From NCBI RefSeq assembly GCF_017812015.1, contig NZ_JADQTN010000001.1:1-64000 (forward strand): a DNA stretch of 64,000 nucleotides, given 5' to 3'. Shown here in pieces: positions 18,101 to 26,051 of this stretch. The notes below the pieces were generated by a model. That model made no database searches and had not been told where the DNA came from. It worked only from the letters and a program-made list of their open reading frames with translations. Each line of letters begins with the position of its first letter. The first letter of the stretch is position 1. This DNA is from Pontixanthobacter sp. CEM42 (GTDB lineage Bacteria > Pseudomonadota > Alphaproteobacteria > Sphingomonadales > Sphingomonadaceae). The translations under genes and the position numbers were made by a program.

Positions 18101-21100
18101 CTATTGTGCGCACAGGCAGCGATGGTGCAGCGGTGATTTCAGCAGGCGAAGCCATCGCGCTGGTCGGCAGCGACACGAGCTTCAGCAGCATGGGCAACAA
18201 TGCCCCGCTATTCAGCGTGACCGAAGTGAACGCAGGCGATGGCACCGGGTTCTATGCCGATTTGACCGATATCATCGCGATGACCAGCGGCACGGGCAGT
18301 GATGCGATTGCGATGGGTGGCGGTGTCGCGAACAGCGTCGGCGTGCTGTTCTTGCGCGCAACCGATCTCGCCAATCCGAGCGTCGTTTCAACCACCGGCG
18401 ACGGATCGAGCGCGGTCAGCTTCGATGCTCCAGGCGCCTCGACATTCGCGGGCGCGATCAGCCGCAGCGAGATTTCGACCACAGGTGCGGCTGCGGCGGC
18501 GATCCTGCTGAATATGGACAGTACCAGCTCAACAAGTCTGGAGCTGCTCGACACGTTGGTCAGTACCACAGGCAATGGTAGCGATGTGGTGCGGCTAAAC
18601 GTGGGTGGCACCAGCGACTACACTTTCATCGTCGCTGACTCCGAATTGACCAGCGAAGGCGATGACAGCGTGCTTTTCCGCATAAACGGACGAGACGACA
18701 CCATGGTTGGTACTGTTGTGATGATCGGAGGCACGCTGGCTAGCCAGGGTGACAGTTCAGGAGGGATTCTGATCGAGAATGATCAGGCCACCGGTCAATC
18801 GGCAAACACCTTCTTCTTCGGCGAGAGCAGCATCACAACCGAGGGCGACAACGCTGGCGGCTTCGTCTTCGAACGGATTGCAGGCAGCGCAGACGGAGGC
18901 GGATTTAGTCTCGGGTCATTTACGCTGGACGCCGTTGCTATTGCGACAGGCGGCGCGAACAGCGATGCTTTTTTCGGCGGTTCGCTGCTGAGTGGCAGCG
19001 TCATAACTACAAATATTACGAACAGCAGTTTTGCGACGGGCGGAGATAACAGCCGCGCCTATTTCGCCGAAGCGCTGGGTGGCGGAAACGCAACTTCGCT
19101 GGTGATCTCTTCGAGTGATTTCAGCACCGAGGGCGCAAACAGCACGGCGGTCACCTTTAACGAAGGCAGCGTTTTCAGCGACATCGGTCCGGCGGCATCA
19201 TCGGTTTCCGCCTTCGATATCGATGGGAGCACGATCAGTACGCTAGGCGACAACAGCCGTGGGATCGATGTTGCGACGCTGGCTGGCGATCGTTCGACGA
19301 CCGTCATTTCGATGAGCGAGAACACGGTCACAACAGCTGGCGCGAATAGCGATGCCATCAGCATCGGAACGCAGGCAGCTATTGGCCGCGATGGCGCATC
19401 GCACACGGTTTCGATGGATTTCCTGACCCTGGAAACAGCAGGCGATGACAGTCGCGGTATCTATTTCGGTTCGCTTGTGAACGGCCTTATCGGTGTCGAT
19501 GCGTTCAATGGCGGTGTGACCGATGCAACGATCTTTACTGCTGACAATGTGATTGCGACCTCTGGCGCGCGTTCGCACGGGATGGAATATGCCACCATTG
19601 CCGGCGATCTCGAGGACGGTATCGTCGACATCGTGGCCGGCAACAGCACAATCCAAACGCGGGGCGATAATGCTATCGGGATGTTGTTTGGCGGTGTTGA
19701 GGGCAGTTTTATCGACAATGATGCGACCGCAGGGCGCCCTCAGCTCAGCATCACTTGGGCGCCGCTCTCGCTCGGCACCGAAGGTACTGGATCGCACGGT
19801 ATTCAGATCGGCGATCTGCCCGCTTTCGATGTCGCGGATAACGCCTCTATCACTCTCACACTGCTCACCCGCAGCATCACCACCACAGGCGATGGCGCAC
19901 ACGGAATTGTGATCGGCAGCGGCTGGGGCGATGCGGACTCAGATACCAACTTTCTTGATCCGGGCTCGAACCGTTTCACCTCCGTGTCTGTCGATGGCGC
20001 GATCGACGTTTCTGGCGCTGGATCTCACGGCATTGTTTCGGACAGCCTGATAAACGATTTCAGCATTGCCGAAACCGGCAGCATCACATCCGCTGATGGC
20101 TTTGCGATGAACTTCGCGGAAGTCGATGACGGGCAAACCGCCGTCAACCTTGGCGAGATCGACGGCGATGTGATCTTTGGCGGCGGCGACGACGTGTTCG
20201 ATAGCTCCGGCACTTTCACCGGCAATATCGACATGGGCGCTGGCGCGAACAGTATCTTCATCCGCACAGGAGGTCTGTTCAACTCGCTGGACACAATCCT
20301 GCTCGGCGCGGGCAATGCGATCACTATAGAGGGCGATCTGGCACCGGGCGAGGTCGGGCCGTTCCAAACCACCGCAATCGGCAGTGACCTGTTCTTCGAG
20401 TCGGATTCACGCTTCCTGATCGATATCGACGGGATGACTGCCGATATGGGCGCACCGGGCTTCTTCGTCTCTGACCGAGTGACGGTTGATGGCAATATCA
20501 CGATTGACGATGCGACTTTGGTGATCTCTTCGCTGACCGCTGAAGGCGATTTCGACCGTTCGGCGCAGTTCCTGATCCTCGATGCGGCAGGCACGCTGAC
20601 CGGCGAATTCGGCACTATTGATGCAGACTTGCCGTTCCTTGATCTGTCCGTGACCTATGAAGGCAGCCGCGCGATCCTCAATGCCGGGCGCCAAGGCCCG
20701 GTCGTACCGTTCGCCTCGCTTGGCCTCACGCCGAACCAGCGTGCTGTTGGCGCAAGTTTTGACGCGTTGGAGATGACCGCGACGGGTGATCTGGACGATG
20801 TGATCGAGCAACTGATTTTCGCCAGCATCGATCAGGCATTGACCGCTTTCGACACGGCTTCCGGCGAAATCTACGCCTCGCTACTCGCACAGGCTGGGAA
20901 TGACGGTCTGCGCCGCTCGCGCGAAACGCTTGCACGCGCTCGCAGCGCCGCCAATAGCGGCTGGGGCATCTGGGGCGGGCTCGCTGTCTCCGATGGTTCA
21001 ACCGATGGCGACGGTAACGGTGCGGCGGTAAGTCAGGACGATTTCGGGTTCGACTTCGGAATTGACTATGTCGGAGAGGATAACACATGGGCTGCCGGCC

Positions 21101-21786
21101 TTTCGACCGGCTGGCGCGATGGCAATCTGGATGTACCGGACCGGCTTAGCATGGCGGAATATAGCACGTGGTACCTAGCAGGCCACGCCCGTTACGGCAG
21201 CGGAGGGCAGGGTGTTACCGTCACCGCAGGCTTCGATTTCGCTGAAACCGATGCGGACGTGATCCGCACTCTGACTGTCAATGCGCTCACCCGCACTGTG
21301 CTAGGCAATGCTGATATCGACACGTTCTCGCTCGCAGGGGAAGCGCGCTATGGCGTTGCGGTGAGCGATGATTGGGCTGTCGGTCCAATTGCGTCGGTAA
21401 TTCACGCAAATAGCGATCTTGCTTTGGACAACGAGACCAATGCAGGCAGCGTGGCTTTGACTTCTGCGCAAGCTTCCGATGGACAGACGCGTTTCGGTGC
21501 CGGCCTGTTTGCCAATTTCCAAAGCGATAAAGCAGTGTTCGACCTGTCTGGCCAGTATGTTGAAGCCTCTTCAAACTCGGTCGGTGCAAGGCTTGCTTTT
21601 GCCGATGGCGGAAATGCACCTTTCACCGTCCTCGCCCCCGTGACTGACGGATCGGGTGTGCTGACATCCGCATCCGCGCAGATTGATCTTGGGTCTGGAC
21701 TAACGCTGGGTGCACAGGCTGATGCGCTGTTCGGCGGCGATGTTGAGGAAGTGAATGGTTCGGTAGTCCTAGGCTGGCGCTTCTGA
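15145..21786 (+). CDS. Giant autotransporter with repetitive beta-helix passenger
   Basis: A 2213-residue protein. The signal peptide is long (cleavage near residue 40, AAHAQ|Q), with a charged head resembling an extended signal. The passenger (41 to ~1930) is Asp/Asn/Gly/Thr-rich. Early turns carry NxGDI(T/D)-like motifs (NTGNLTA, NRGDVDAF, NSGDITMG). Later turns, about 1080-1635, repeat a (I/L)xTxG(D/A)(N/G)Sx(G/A)(I/F) motif at least fifteen times. From ~1935 an autotransporter barrel starts (GWGIWGGLAVSDG) and ends VVLGWRF with terminal Phe. Expected location is the outer membrane with the passenger outside. It heads a same-strand cluster with a 58-aa protein, an ECF sigma factor and a Ser/Thr kinase, which probably control it. 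Confidence 0.9.
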   Translation: MLDRALWIKQTGAYRNALKLSTAAAALGTALVFGSSAAHAQQVVPGNSPECPIVVIDGEQVAICEGDLSDGVTASPGSPDYDEIIIRDTTVPIAPPGYFGVGLVADDRDLDIRIEEGVVINVFDDPNIGGVAQGIIAIAQNGFNINLETAADITADGNGSFALGIEAVSQDAGGEVLVINRGDVDAFTTGDSAIAVQARGDTFAAVSNPGGNLTAQSNGTGERSTVTAGILAVANNGTFRILNDLGDISVETGAGTFDTDFNGIAGALVGNAFNSRGGSSVSNTGNLTAVGPQTHGIVGFVQSIDASLPAQLNITTGSASADETSISTNGIGSFGILAQGAGENVIIDVLSNSAIDMTAVGGTSTGIFALNQAEEGSLTVTNRGTITGRGDTMRGLGATTFGAPVDGDYVFDITNEGDITLDTPNGFGITAFATRDDDVEAVINNSGNIDLSSTTNPGSIGISASFGNADPNADPMADGDSSVAITNSGDITMGAGVAIFAAADDVMLTNTGTITVTPDGSDAVLVGSTGSAQTVDLAFSGGDILSESTMPIVGGYAVRIADATEGSDYSVSLDDMTVLGSLGVVSFGDLQDNTDISLTATNLISRVAGDGTPAILVSQFGDQSVAEFSFDRVSIEDGGGAFNANIDLAEIGEGSALAFNISNSALFSGGGDDVASLMIGGLGGANSALNVNILNTGFGFSDGTSLEIAKFAQESSTAVLTIGGDSLFDTRRDDSSGIAVGTADLGPIDNFSTTISIKDSRVFAIGERTTGIFVDSKMNGVSNSDFGILISGVEINTGPLALDGDGESSHGIEIIGAQNVTLGDRDNFAAGGAFSTVVIDATKDIIAAGLNSDAIRITNQDQTAVRVAEGATVSSGTGAGVAINLLEASNNAGLLDAITDEATVTKARLADRAMNLITTYINSSGTQTTSAVGGGQAGADPFAVDAFDFTPFNQLMEIDNATVESVNGAGAIVSASPLALGTSNGAIVRTGSDGAAVISAGEAIALVGSDTSFSSMGNNAPLFSVTEVNAGDGTGFYADLTDIIAMTSGTGSDAIAMGGGVANSVGVLFLRATDLANPSVVSTTGDGSSAVSFDAPGASTFAGAISRSEISTTGAAAAAILLNMDSTSSTSLELLDTLVSTTGNGSDVVRLNVGGTSDYTFIVADSELTSEGDDSVLFRINGRDDTMVGTVVMIGGTLASQGDSSGGILIENDQATGQSANTFFFGESSITTEGDNAGGFVFERIAGSADGGGFSLGSFTLDAVAIATGGANSDAFFGGSLLSGSVITTNITNSSFATGGDNSRAYFAEALGGGNATSLVISSSDFSTEGANSTAVTFNEGSVFSDIGPAASSVSAFDIDGSTISTLGDNSRGIDVATLAGDRSTTVISMSENTVTTAGANSDAISIGTQAAIGRDGASHTVSMDFLTLETAGDDSRGIYFGSLVNGLIGVDAFNGGVTDATIFTADNVIATSGARSHGMEYATIAGDLEDGIVDIVAGNSTIQTRGDNAIGMLFGGVEGSFIDNDATAGRPQLSITWAPLSLGTEGTGSHGIQIGDLPAFDVADNASITLTLLTRSITTTGDGAHGIVIGSGWGDADSDTNFLDPGSNRFTSVSVDGAIDVSGAGSHGIVSDSLINDFSIAETGSITSADGFAMNFAEVDDGQTAVNLGEIDGDVIFGGGDDVFDSSGTFTGNIDMGAGANSIFIRTGGLFNSLDTILLGAGNAITIEGDLAPGEVGPFQTTAIGSDLFFESDSRFLIDIDGMTADMGAPGFFVSDRVTVDGNITIDDATLVISSLTAEGDFDRSAQFLILDAAGTLTGEFGTIDADLPFLDLSVTYEGSRAILNAGRQGPVVPFASLGLTPNQRAVGASFDALEMTATGDLDDVIEQLIFASIDQALTAFDTASGEIYASLLAQAGNDGLRRSRETLARARSAANSGWGIWGGLAVSDGSTDGDGNGAAVSQDDFGFDFGIDYVGEDNTWAAGLSTGWRDGNLDVPDRLSMAEYSTWYLAGHARYGSGGQGVTVTAGFDFAETDADVIRTLTVNALTRTVLGNADIDTFSLAGEARYGVAVSDDWAVGPIASVIHANSDLALDNETNAGSVALTSAQASDGQTRFGAGLFANFQSDKAVFDLSGQYVEASSNSVGARLAFADGGNAPFTVLAPVTDGSGVLTSASAQIDLGSGLTLGAQADALFGGDVEEVNGSVVLGWRF

Positions 21787-21814
21787 AGTCGCGGCATTCC
21801 ATACGGAGCGCTAG

Positions 21815-21991
21815 ATGAAAGACCCTCTGAAACCGTACGCCGAACGCGAGGTGCTACAAATTCTCGAGGAAGCATTGGAGCAACCTGAAGCCGACCGTGC
21901 ACGTTGGCTCACGCAGAAGCTAAAGGAACGTGAGCTGATCGGGCAACGGGTCGAGGATTTGCTCAGCTTTGCCGAGCAGAAGTTGCTTTAG
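21815..21991 (+). CDS. Stand-alone kinase-N-terminus-like protein, 58 aa
   Basis: The frame starts MKDPLKPYAEREVL and ends FAEQKLL, with GGAG 7 bases upstream. It is all-helical and charged. The pattern EREVLQILEEALEQPEADRA matches the first 30 residues of the kinase at 22611 (EREALAVVEDALDHPPAERG), including the later LL-x-x-A/F region. So this is a free copy of the segment that precedes the kinase domain. It lies 28 bases after the autotransporter and just before the sigma factor gene. It might bind the sigma factor or compete with the kinase for it. Function is inferred only from similarity and position. Confidence 0.75.
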   Translation: MKDPLKPYAEREVLQILEEALEQPEADRARWLTQKLKERELIGQRVEDLLSFAEQKLL

Positions 21992-22015
21992 GCATTTCCA
22001 ACTCTTTCGTCGTGC

Positions 22016-22609
22016 TTGGAGAAACAACCAGGCTGTGGCTATTCTGTGGGCAGCAATCGATTCGGGGGGCATTTGGATTACAGCGCGCTCATGGCTGAAT
22101 GGCAGTCCGGCAATGCCACTGCCGGGGATTCAGTAATTCGTGATATTCATCGCGAATTGGTAGCCATTGCCGCTGCCAAATTGTCGCAGGAATCGCGCTC
22201 TTCACTGTCCACGGGTGATCTGATTAACGAAGCGATGATCAGGCTGTCCCGCCTCAAGCAGATGGAATTCAACAGCCGCGCACACATACTGGCGCTTGCA
22301 TCGCGCATTATGCGGCAAATCCTGGTTGACCAAGCCCGCCGCCGCAATGCTGACAAACGCTATCACACGCAAGTCACGTTGCAGACCAATATTGCCGAAT
22401 GGCAGATGCCGGTCGAATTGCTTGCGCTGGATATGCATCTAGAGGAGCTGCGAGCAATCGATCCGCAGCGTGCCGATATTGTCGAAATGCGGTTCTTTGG
22501 TGGAATGTCGCTAACCGATATCTCGACCGTGCTGGATATCTCTGTGGCTACGGTAAAACGGCGCTGGCAGGCCTCGCGTATTTGGCTGCATGACAGGCTA
22601 AGCAACTGA
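22016..22609 (+). CDS. ECF sigma factor, kinase-linked type
   Basis: Up to 197 residues. Sigma region 2 is at about 30-115 (TGDLINEAMIRL, SRAHILALASRIMRQILVDQ, ARRRNADKR) and region 4 at 135-195 (LEELRAIDPQRADIVEMRFF, GMSLTDISTVLDISVATVKR). This pattern is that of the ECF group found beside Ser/Thr kinases. In region 2.2 the usual acidic DAED is replaced by Ser65-Thr66-Gly-Asp (numbering from 22016). The first in-frame codon is TTG 22016, but no good ribosome site precedes it; GTG 22046 or TTG 22073 (after GGGGGG) are alternatives, so the start is uncertain. The kinase gene begins one base after its stop, indicating coupled translation. Confidence 0.88.
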   Translation: MEKQPGCGYSVGSNRFGGHLDYSALMAEWQSGNATAGDSVIRDIHRELVAIAAAKLSQESRSSLSTGDLINEAMIRLSRLKQMEFNSRAHILALASRIMRQILVDQARRRNADKRYHTQVTLQTNIAEWQMPVELLALDMHLEELRAIDPQRADIVEMRFFGGMSLTDISTVLDISVATVKRRWQASRIWLHDRLSN

Positions 22610-22610
22610 C

Positions 22611-24950
22611 ATGGATCGGCCTGATCCTGATATTGAACGCGAGGCATTGGCGGTGGTAGAGGACGCATTGGACCACCCGCCCGCCGAACGCGGCGACTAT
22701 GTGCGTCAACACCAAACACTAAGCGCTTCTGTAAAAGAACGCGCTATCCAACTATTGGCTAAAGAATCTTCAGGCGTTGGCGGTTTGATGACCGGTGGTG
22801 CTGGGCAGTGCGAGGACGAGGATGACGACCCCGATCGTATTGGCGGTTACCGTGTGCTGCGCCTGATAGGCCGGGGCGGTATGGGCAATGTCTATCTCGC
22901 CGAACGTGCAACGGACGATTTCGATCTTGTCGTTGCGATAAAGCTGATCAAACGGCGATTGATTACCGACGAGATGCTTGAGCGTTTCCGGCGCGAACGA
23001 CAGATATTGGCCGATCTCAACCATCCCAACATCGCGCGGCTTTTTGATGGCGGTGAGACCGAGGATGGTGTCCCCTACTTCGTGATGGAGTTTGTCGACG
23101 GAGCACCGCTTGATGGCTGGCTCAAATATACGAGCCCGTCTCTAGAAGACAGATTATCGGTATTTGAGCGCATTTGCAGGGCAGTTGAAGCGGCGCATCA
23201 GCGCTTGGTAATTCACCGCGATTTGACTCCGCCCAATATCCTTATTGCTGATGGCAGGACCGTAAAATTGATCGACTTCGGTATTGCGCGGCCGGACGAT
23301 GGCGTTGAAATTTCATCGACGGGATCGGCGTGGACTCCGGGTTTCGCAGCTCCCGAGCAGAAGGATGGTGGAGAAGCGACAACTCTGTCCGATGTTTACG
23401 GGTTAGGTAAGCTCCTCAGCCTGCTGATCGGCGAGGACGCTCCTGATGAGTTGACTGCCATCGCGCAAAAGGCCGCCTCGAACGACGTCCAGGCGCGCTA
23501 TTCTTCTGTTTCGGCGCTGGTCGAAGATATGCGAAACTACAAAGACTTGCGTCCAATATCGGCGGTCGCGGCTGGTCCGACTTATGTCGCACGGAAGTTT
23601 GTTCAACGACAACGGTTGGCCACAGCGGCGGCCACGGTAGTGGTCACTGCGACTCTCGCAACGCTAGTCTTCGTAACGCAAGCCTATCGGCAGACCGAGC
23701 TCGCACGCGCCGACGCCGAGGCAAATCTGGCGGATACACGCGCGCTCGCTGGCACAATGATGTTTGATGTCTTTGACGAAGTTAGCAATCGGCCCGGCAA
23801 TTCGCAGGCCCGATTGATGCTGGCCAAAAATGCACAAAGCCATCTCGAAGCACTGGCTGCCGATCCCGATGCATCATATGAGTCACGCCTAGCCGCAGGC
23901 CAGGGCTTCTATCGGCTTGCGGCCGCAACCGGTACGCTTGGAACCAGCAATCTCGGCGAAATGACCGAGGGCTTAGCGCTGTATGAGCAATCCGCAGAGA
24001 TACTAGAAGGCCTTTATCGTGAGCAACCAGTTGATCAAGTAAGGCTCTCTCTGGCGCGCACCCATGTCAGTCTCGCGAGGGACAAGCTGCTCGGTTACAT
24101 TGAATTCAAAGAGTCGCGGGCGCATGCCCAACGTGCACGCTCGCTATTAGAAGAGATCGAAACGCCCTCTTCAGAAGCGCTCGCGGAACTTGCACGCGCT
24201 TATCGCTATCTGGGTGACGTGCTGGCTTGCTGCTTGGGCCAAATCGAACAGGGGTATGAGGCCGCTTTAGAAGGTGTTGCCAAGGTCGAAGCCGCGACGA
24301 TAGCGCAACGGAACGCCCCGGCTGTCCGCAGGGCACTCAATGACCTGCGTAATATCGGTGCCGGGTTCGCCATCGTTTTCGACGGGGATGCCGCGGCGAT
24401 TACCCCCTTCAGGGATGTGCTTCGCGCTCAGCGCGAATTGGCGAATGAAACAAATCTACCCGAAGATCACCGGCTTGAAGCGACCATTGCAATGAATCTG
24501 GCTCGAACGCTCCTCAGGATGGGAAGGTCGAGAGAGGCGGAAGAGGTAATTGTGCCAACATATCGGCATGCTGTTTCAGCCTATCGAACCGATCCTGACG
24601 ATAACGATCTCCAACGCCGTTTGGCCGCGATCAGTATCGCGAGGGGGCAAACGATCGCTCATAGTGGTCGGCGCGAACAAGCGGAGGCATATATCGAGGA
24701 AGGCCTGAGGTTGGTGCGAGCAAGCGAACAAATTACAAGCCCGCGTACCCGGCCATCACTCTACTTCGCGAATCGCCTGCAGGAAGCCTCGGAAGCCTAC
24801 TGGGCAAACGACCAAATTGGTGAGGCATGCGCGTTGATAGACCAGTCCATTGCCCTCCTCCGCCGATATGCCGATCAATACGAGCTGCCAATGACCTCGC
24901 TGCGCTATCGTGTCGCGCCGATGGAAGATCGGCTCAGGAACTGTAACTGA
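22611..24950 (+). CDS. Membrane Ser/Thr protein kinase with helical repeat domain
   Basis: A 779-residue protein. Residues 1-55 are a helical N-terminus like the 58-aa neighbour. The kinase domain (about 78-330) has the glycine loop LIGRGGMGNVYLAE, VAIK Lys111, HRDLTPPN (Asp204 catalytic), DFG at 222-224 and the FAAPEQ activation-segment end. The usual Lys of HRDLKPxN is Thr206, an unusual change. A single transmembrane helix lies at ~335-357, followed by a ~420-residue periplasmic-side region of helical repeats of TPR type (ALYEQSAEILEGLYREQP, EAYIEEGLRLVRASE). Such kinases sense through the repeat region and phosphorylate the partner sigma factor. It is translationally coupled to the ECF gene. 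Confidence 0.9.
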   Translation: MDRPDPDIEREALAVVEDALDHPPAERGDYVRQHQTLSASVKERAIQLLAKESSGVGGLMTGGAGQCEDEDDDPDRIGGYRVLRLIGRGGMGNVYLAERATDDFDLVVAIKLIKRRLITDEMLERFRRERQILADLNHPNIARLFDGGETEDGVPYFVMEFVDGAPLDGWLKYTSPSLEDRLSVFERICRAVEAAHQRLVIHRDLTPPNILIADGRTVKLIDFGIARPDDGVEISSTGSAWTPGFAAPEQKDGGEATTLSDVYGLGKLLSLLIGEDAPDELTAIAQKAASNDVQARYSSVSALVEDMRNYKDLRPISAVAAGPTYVARKFVQRQRLATAAATVVVTATLATLVFVTQAYRQTELARADAEANLADTRALAGTMMFDVFDEVSNRPGNSQARLMLAKNAQSHLEALAADPDASYESRLAAGQGFYRLAAATGTLGTSNLGEMTEGLALYEQSAEILEGLYREQPVDQVRLSLARTHVSLARDKLLGYIEFKESRAHAQRARSLLEEIETPSSEALAELARAYRYLGDVLACCLGQIEQGYEAALEGVAKVEAATIAQRNAPAVRRALNDLRNIGAGFAIVFDGDAAAITPFRDVLRAQRELANETNLPEDHRLEATIAMNLARTLLRMGRSREAEEVIVPTYRHAVSAYRTDPDDNDLQRRLAAISIARGQTIAHSGRREQAEAYIEEGLRLVRASEQITSPRTRPSLYFANRLQEASEAYWANDQIGEACALIDQSIALLRRYADQYELPMTSLRYRVAPMEDRLRNCN

Positions 24951-24960
24951 AATGTTCAAA

Positions 24961-24980
24961 CGGCTGCTTCTCAGCAGCCG
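24961..24980 (+). terminator. Hairpin after the kinase gene
   Basis: CGGCTGCT and AGCAGCCG pair perfectly over 8 bp around TCTC, 10 bases after the kinase stop. The following ATTTGAAGACTTT is only weakly T-rich, so termination efficiency is uncertain. The rest of the gap to 25112 is without recognisable genes. Confidence 0.6.
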
Positions 24981-25112
24981 ATTTGAAGACTTTAACGTCC
25001 AATATTGGGGCGCAAAGCAGACACCAGTGGAAAGGCACGTCCTAGTTTCGACCGCAGTTTAATGGGTGCTGCTTTGGCATGGGAAATATACCGTTCGAAC
25101 AGGAGCGATTAT

Positions 25113-26051
25113 TCACCTAGAAGCTCTAAGAAGCTCCCGGATCGCAGATTGCCAGCCAGGTAGATGTGGTAAGCGATGAACCTTGGGGTCGCGGCGCTTG
25201 ATAAGTTCTGTCCTTCTAAGCTTGGTCAATTCTTCCCAGTTCTCTTCGAACAGATACATGGCATTACCGTATTCCAAATTCTCCAAGACCAGCAATTTAT
25301 CGCCGAATCTAGCTCCAAAATATCGAGCAAACTTTCCGTGGCCGACGATGAAGCCGTTGTGACTGAGCCTTTCTAATACTCGGAGCCTCTCGGAAGCTAC
25401 TTCGAGCTGCTCTGCTGTCGTCGCCTTACTTTCCGCTAGTTGGGCTATAACGCGGTCGGCGGAACCGGGTGGGATTAACTCCCAGTCCACGCTTTGCAGG
25501 TTGGCGAATTCTTCGTCGCTCATATCCGCACAGTAAACTTGAGACCGGCCAACAATTTCACGCAACAGTCGTAGATTGAACTGAAGGTTCTCTGCAAAGT
25601 CGACGTCTGTTCGATCTAGCGGTTGGTCGATCCGGAAACGGACGATCGCTCCATCTTTAAGCGGCTCAAGAATTGTGGCTGAAAGCGTAAGCATGCGTGC
25701 AGGATGATGATCGACTTGCCATGCTTCAACGGAGCGGGTGACGAGATGATGCCCGCTTCCATTCCAGTTTGGTGCCCAAGATGAGACATCACGCATCTCT
25801 TTGGGAAGGTCTTTTCGCTTCTCTTGCCAACCATCCAGATTGCGCTTCGCCCAAATTCCACATGCATGCGGCGGCGGAGCTGGCTCGGCTACTGCGAGCT
25901 TTCCGGAGTCTAATGTTAGCCCAGCTAGCTCGTATTTGGCAGCCTGGTCCTTTGTAATGGTTAGCACGGCGGCCACGACAATGCGGGTTCCATCGATGCG
26001 TTCCAGATCGCGCTGAATTGCTTTCGAAAGCTGTGCTCTTTTACGTGTCAT
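25113..26051 (-). CDS. Unknown protein, third gene of the methyltransferase operon
   Basis: A soluble 312-residue protein with no signal peptide or membrane helix. The N-terminus is basic (MTRKRAQLSKAIQRDLERID). The middle contains GHHLVTRSVEAW and VDHHPARML and a beta-rich section, then a helical Glu-rich segment (about 210-235). The C-terminus has FIVGHGKFARYFGARFGDK, ENLEYGNAMYLFEENWEEL and a basic tail with HRLPHLPGW. No family is recognised with confidence; the conserved-looking aromatic and His residues of the C-terminal part could be a recognition or catalytic module. Its start overlaps the stop of the DUF5681 gene by 4 bases (ATGA), so it is co-translated with it. Confidence 0.65.
   Translation of the reverse strand: MTRKRAQLSKAIQRDLERIDGTRIVVAAVLTITKDQAAKYELAGLTLDSGKLAVAEPAPPPHACGIWAKRNLDGWQEKRKDLPKEMRDVSSWAPNWNGSGHHLVTRSVEAWQVDHHPARMLTLSATILEPLKDGAIVRFRIDQPLDRTDVDFAENLQFNLRLLREIVGRSQVYCADMSDEEFANLQSVDWELIPPGSADRVIAQLAESKATTAEQLEVASERLRVLERLSHNGFIVGHGKFARYFGARFGDKLLVLENLEYGNAMYLFEENWEELTKLRRTELIKRRDPKVHRLPHLPGWQSAIRELLRASR

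Noticed and set aside
18390-20045. DNA tandem repeat in the autotransporter
   Set aside because: The repetition is clear at protein level but the DNA units are too diverged to be a recent tandem duplication.
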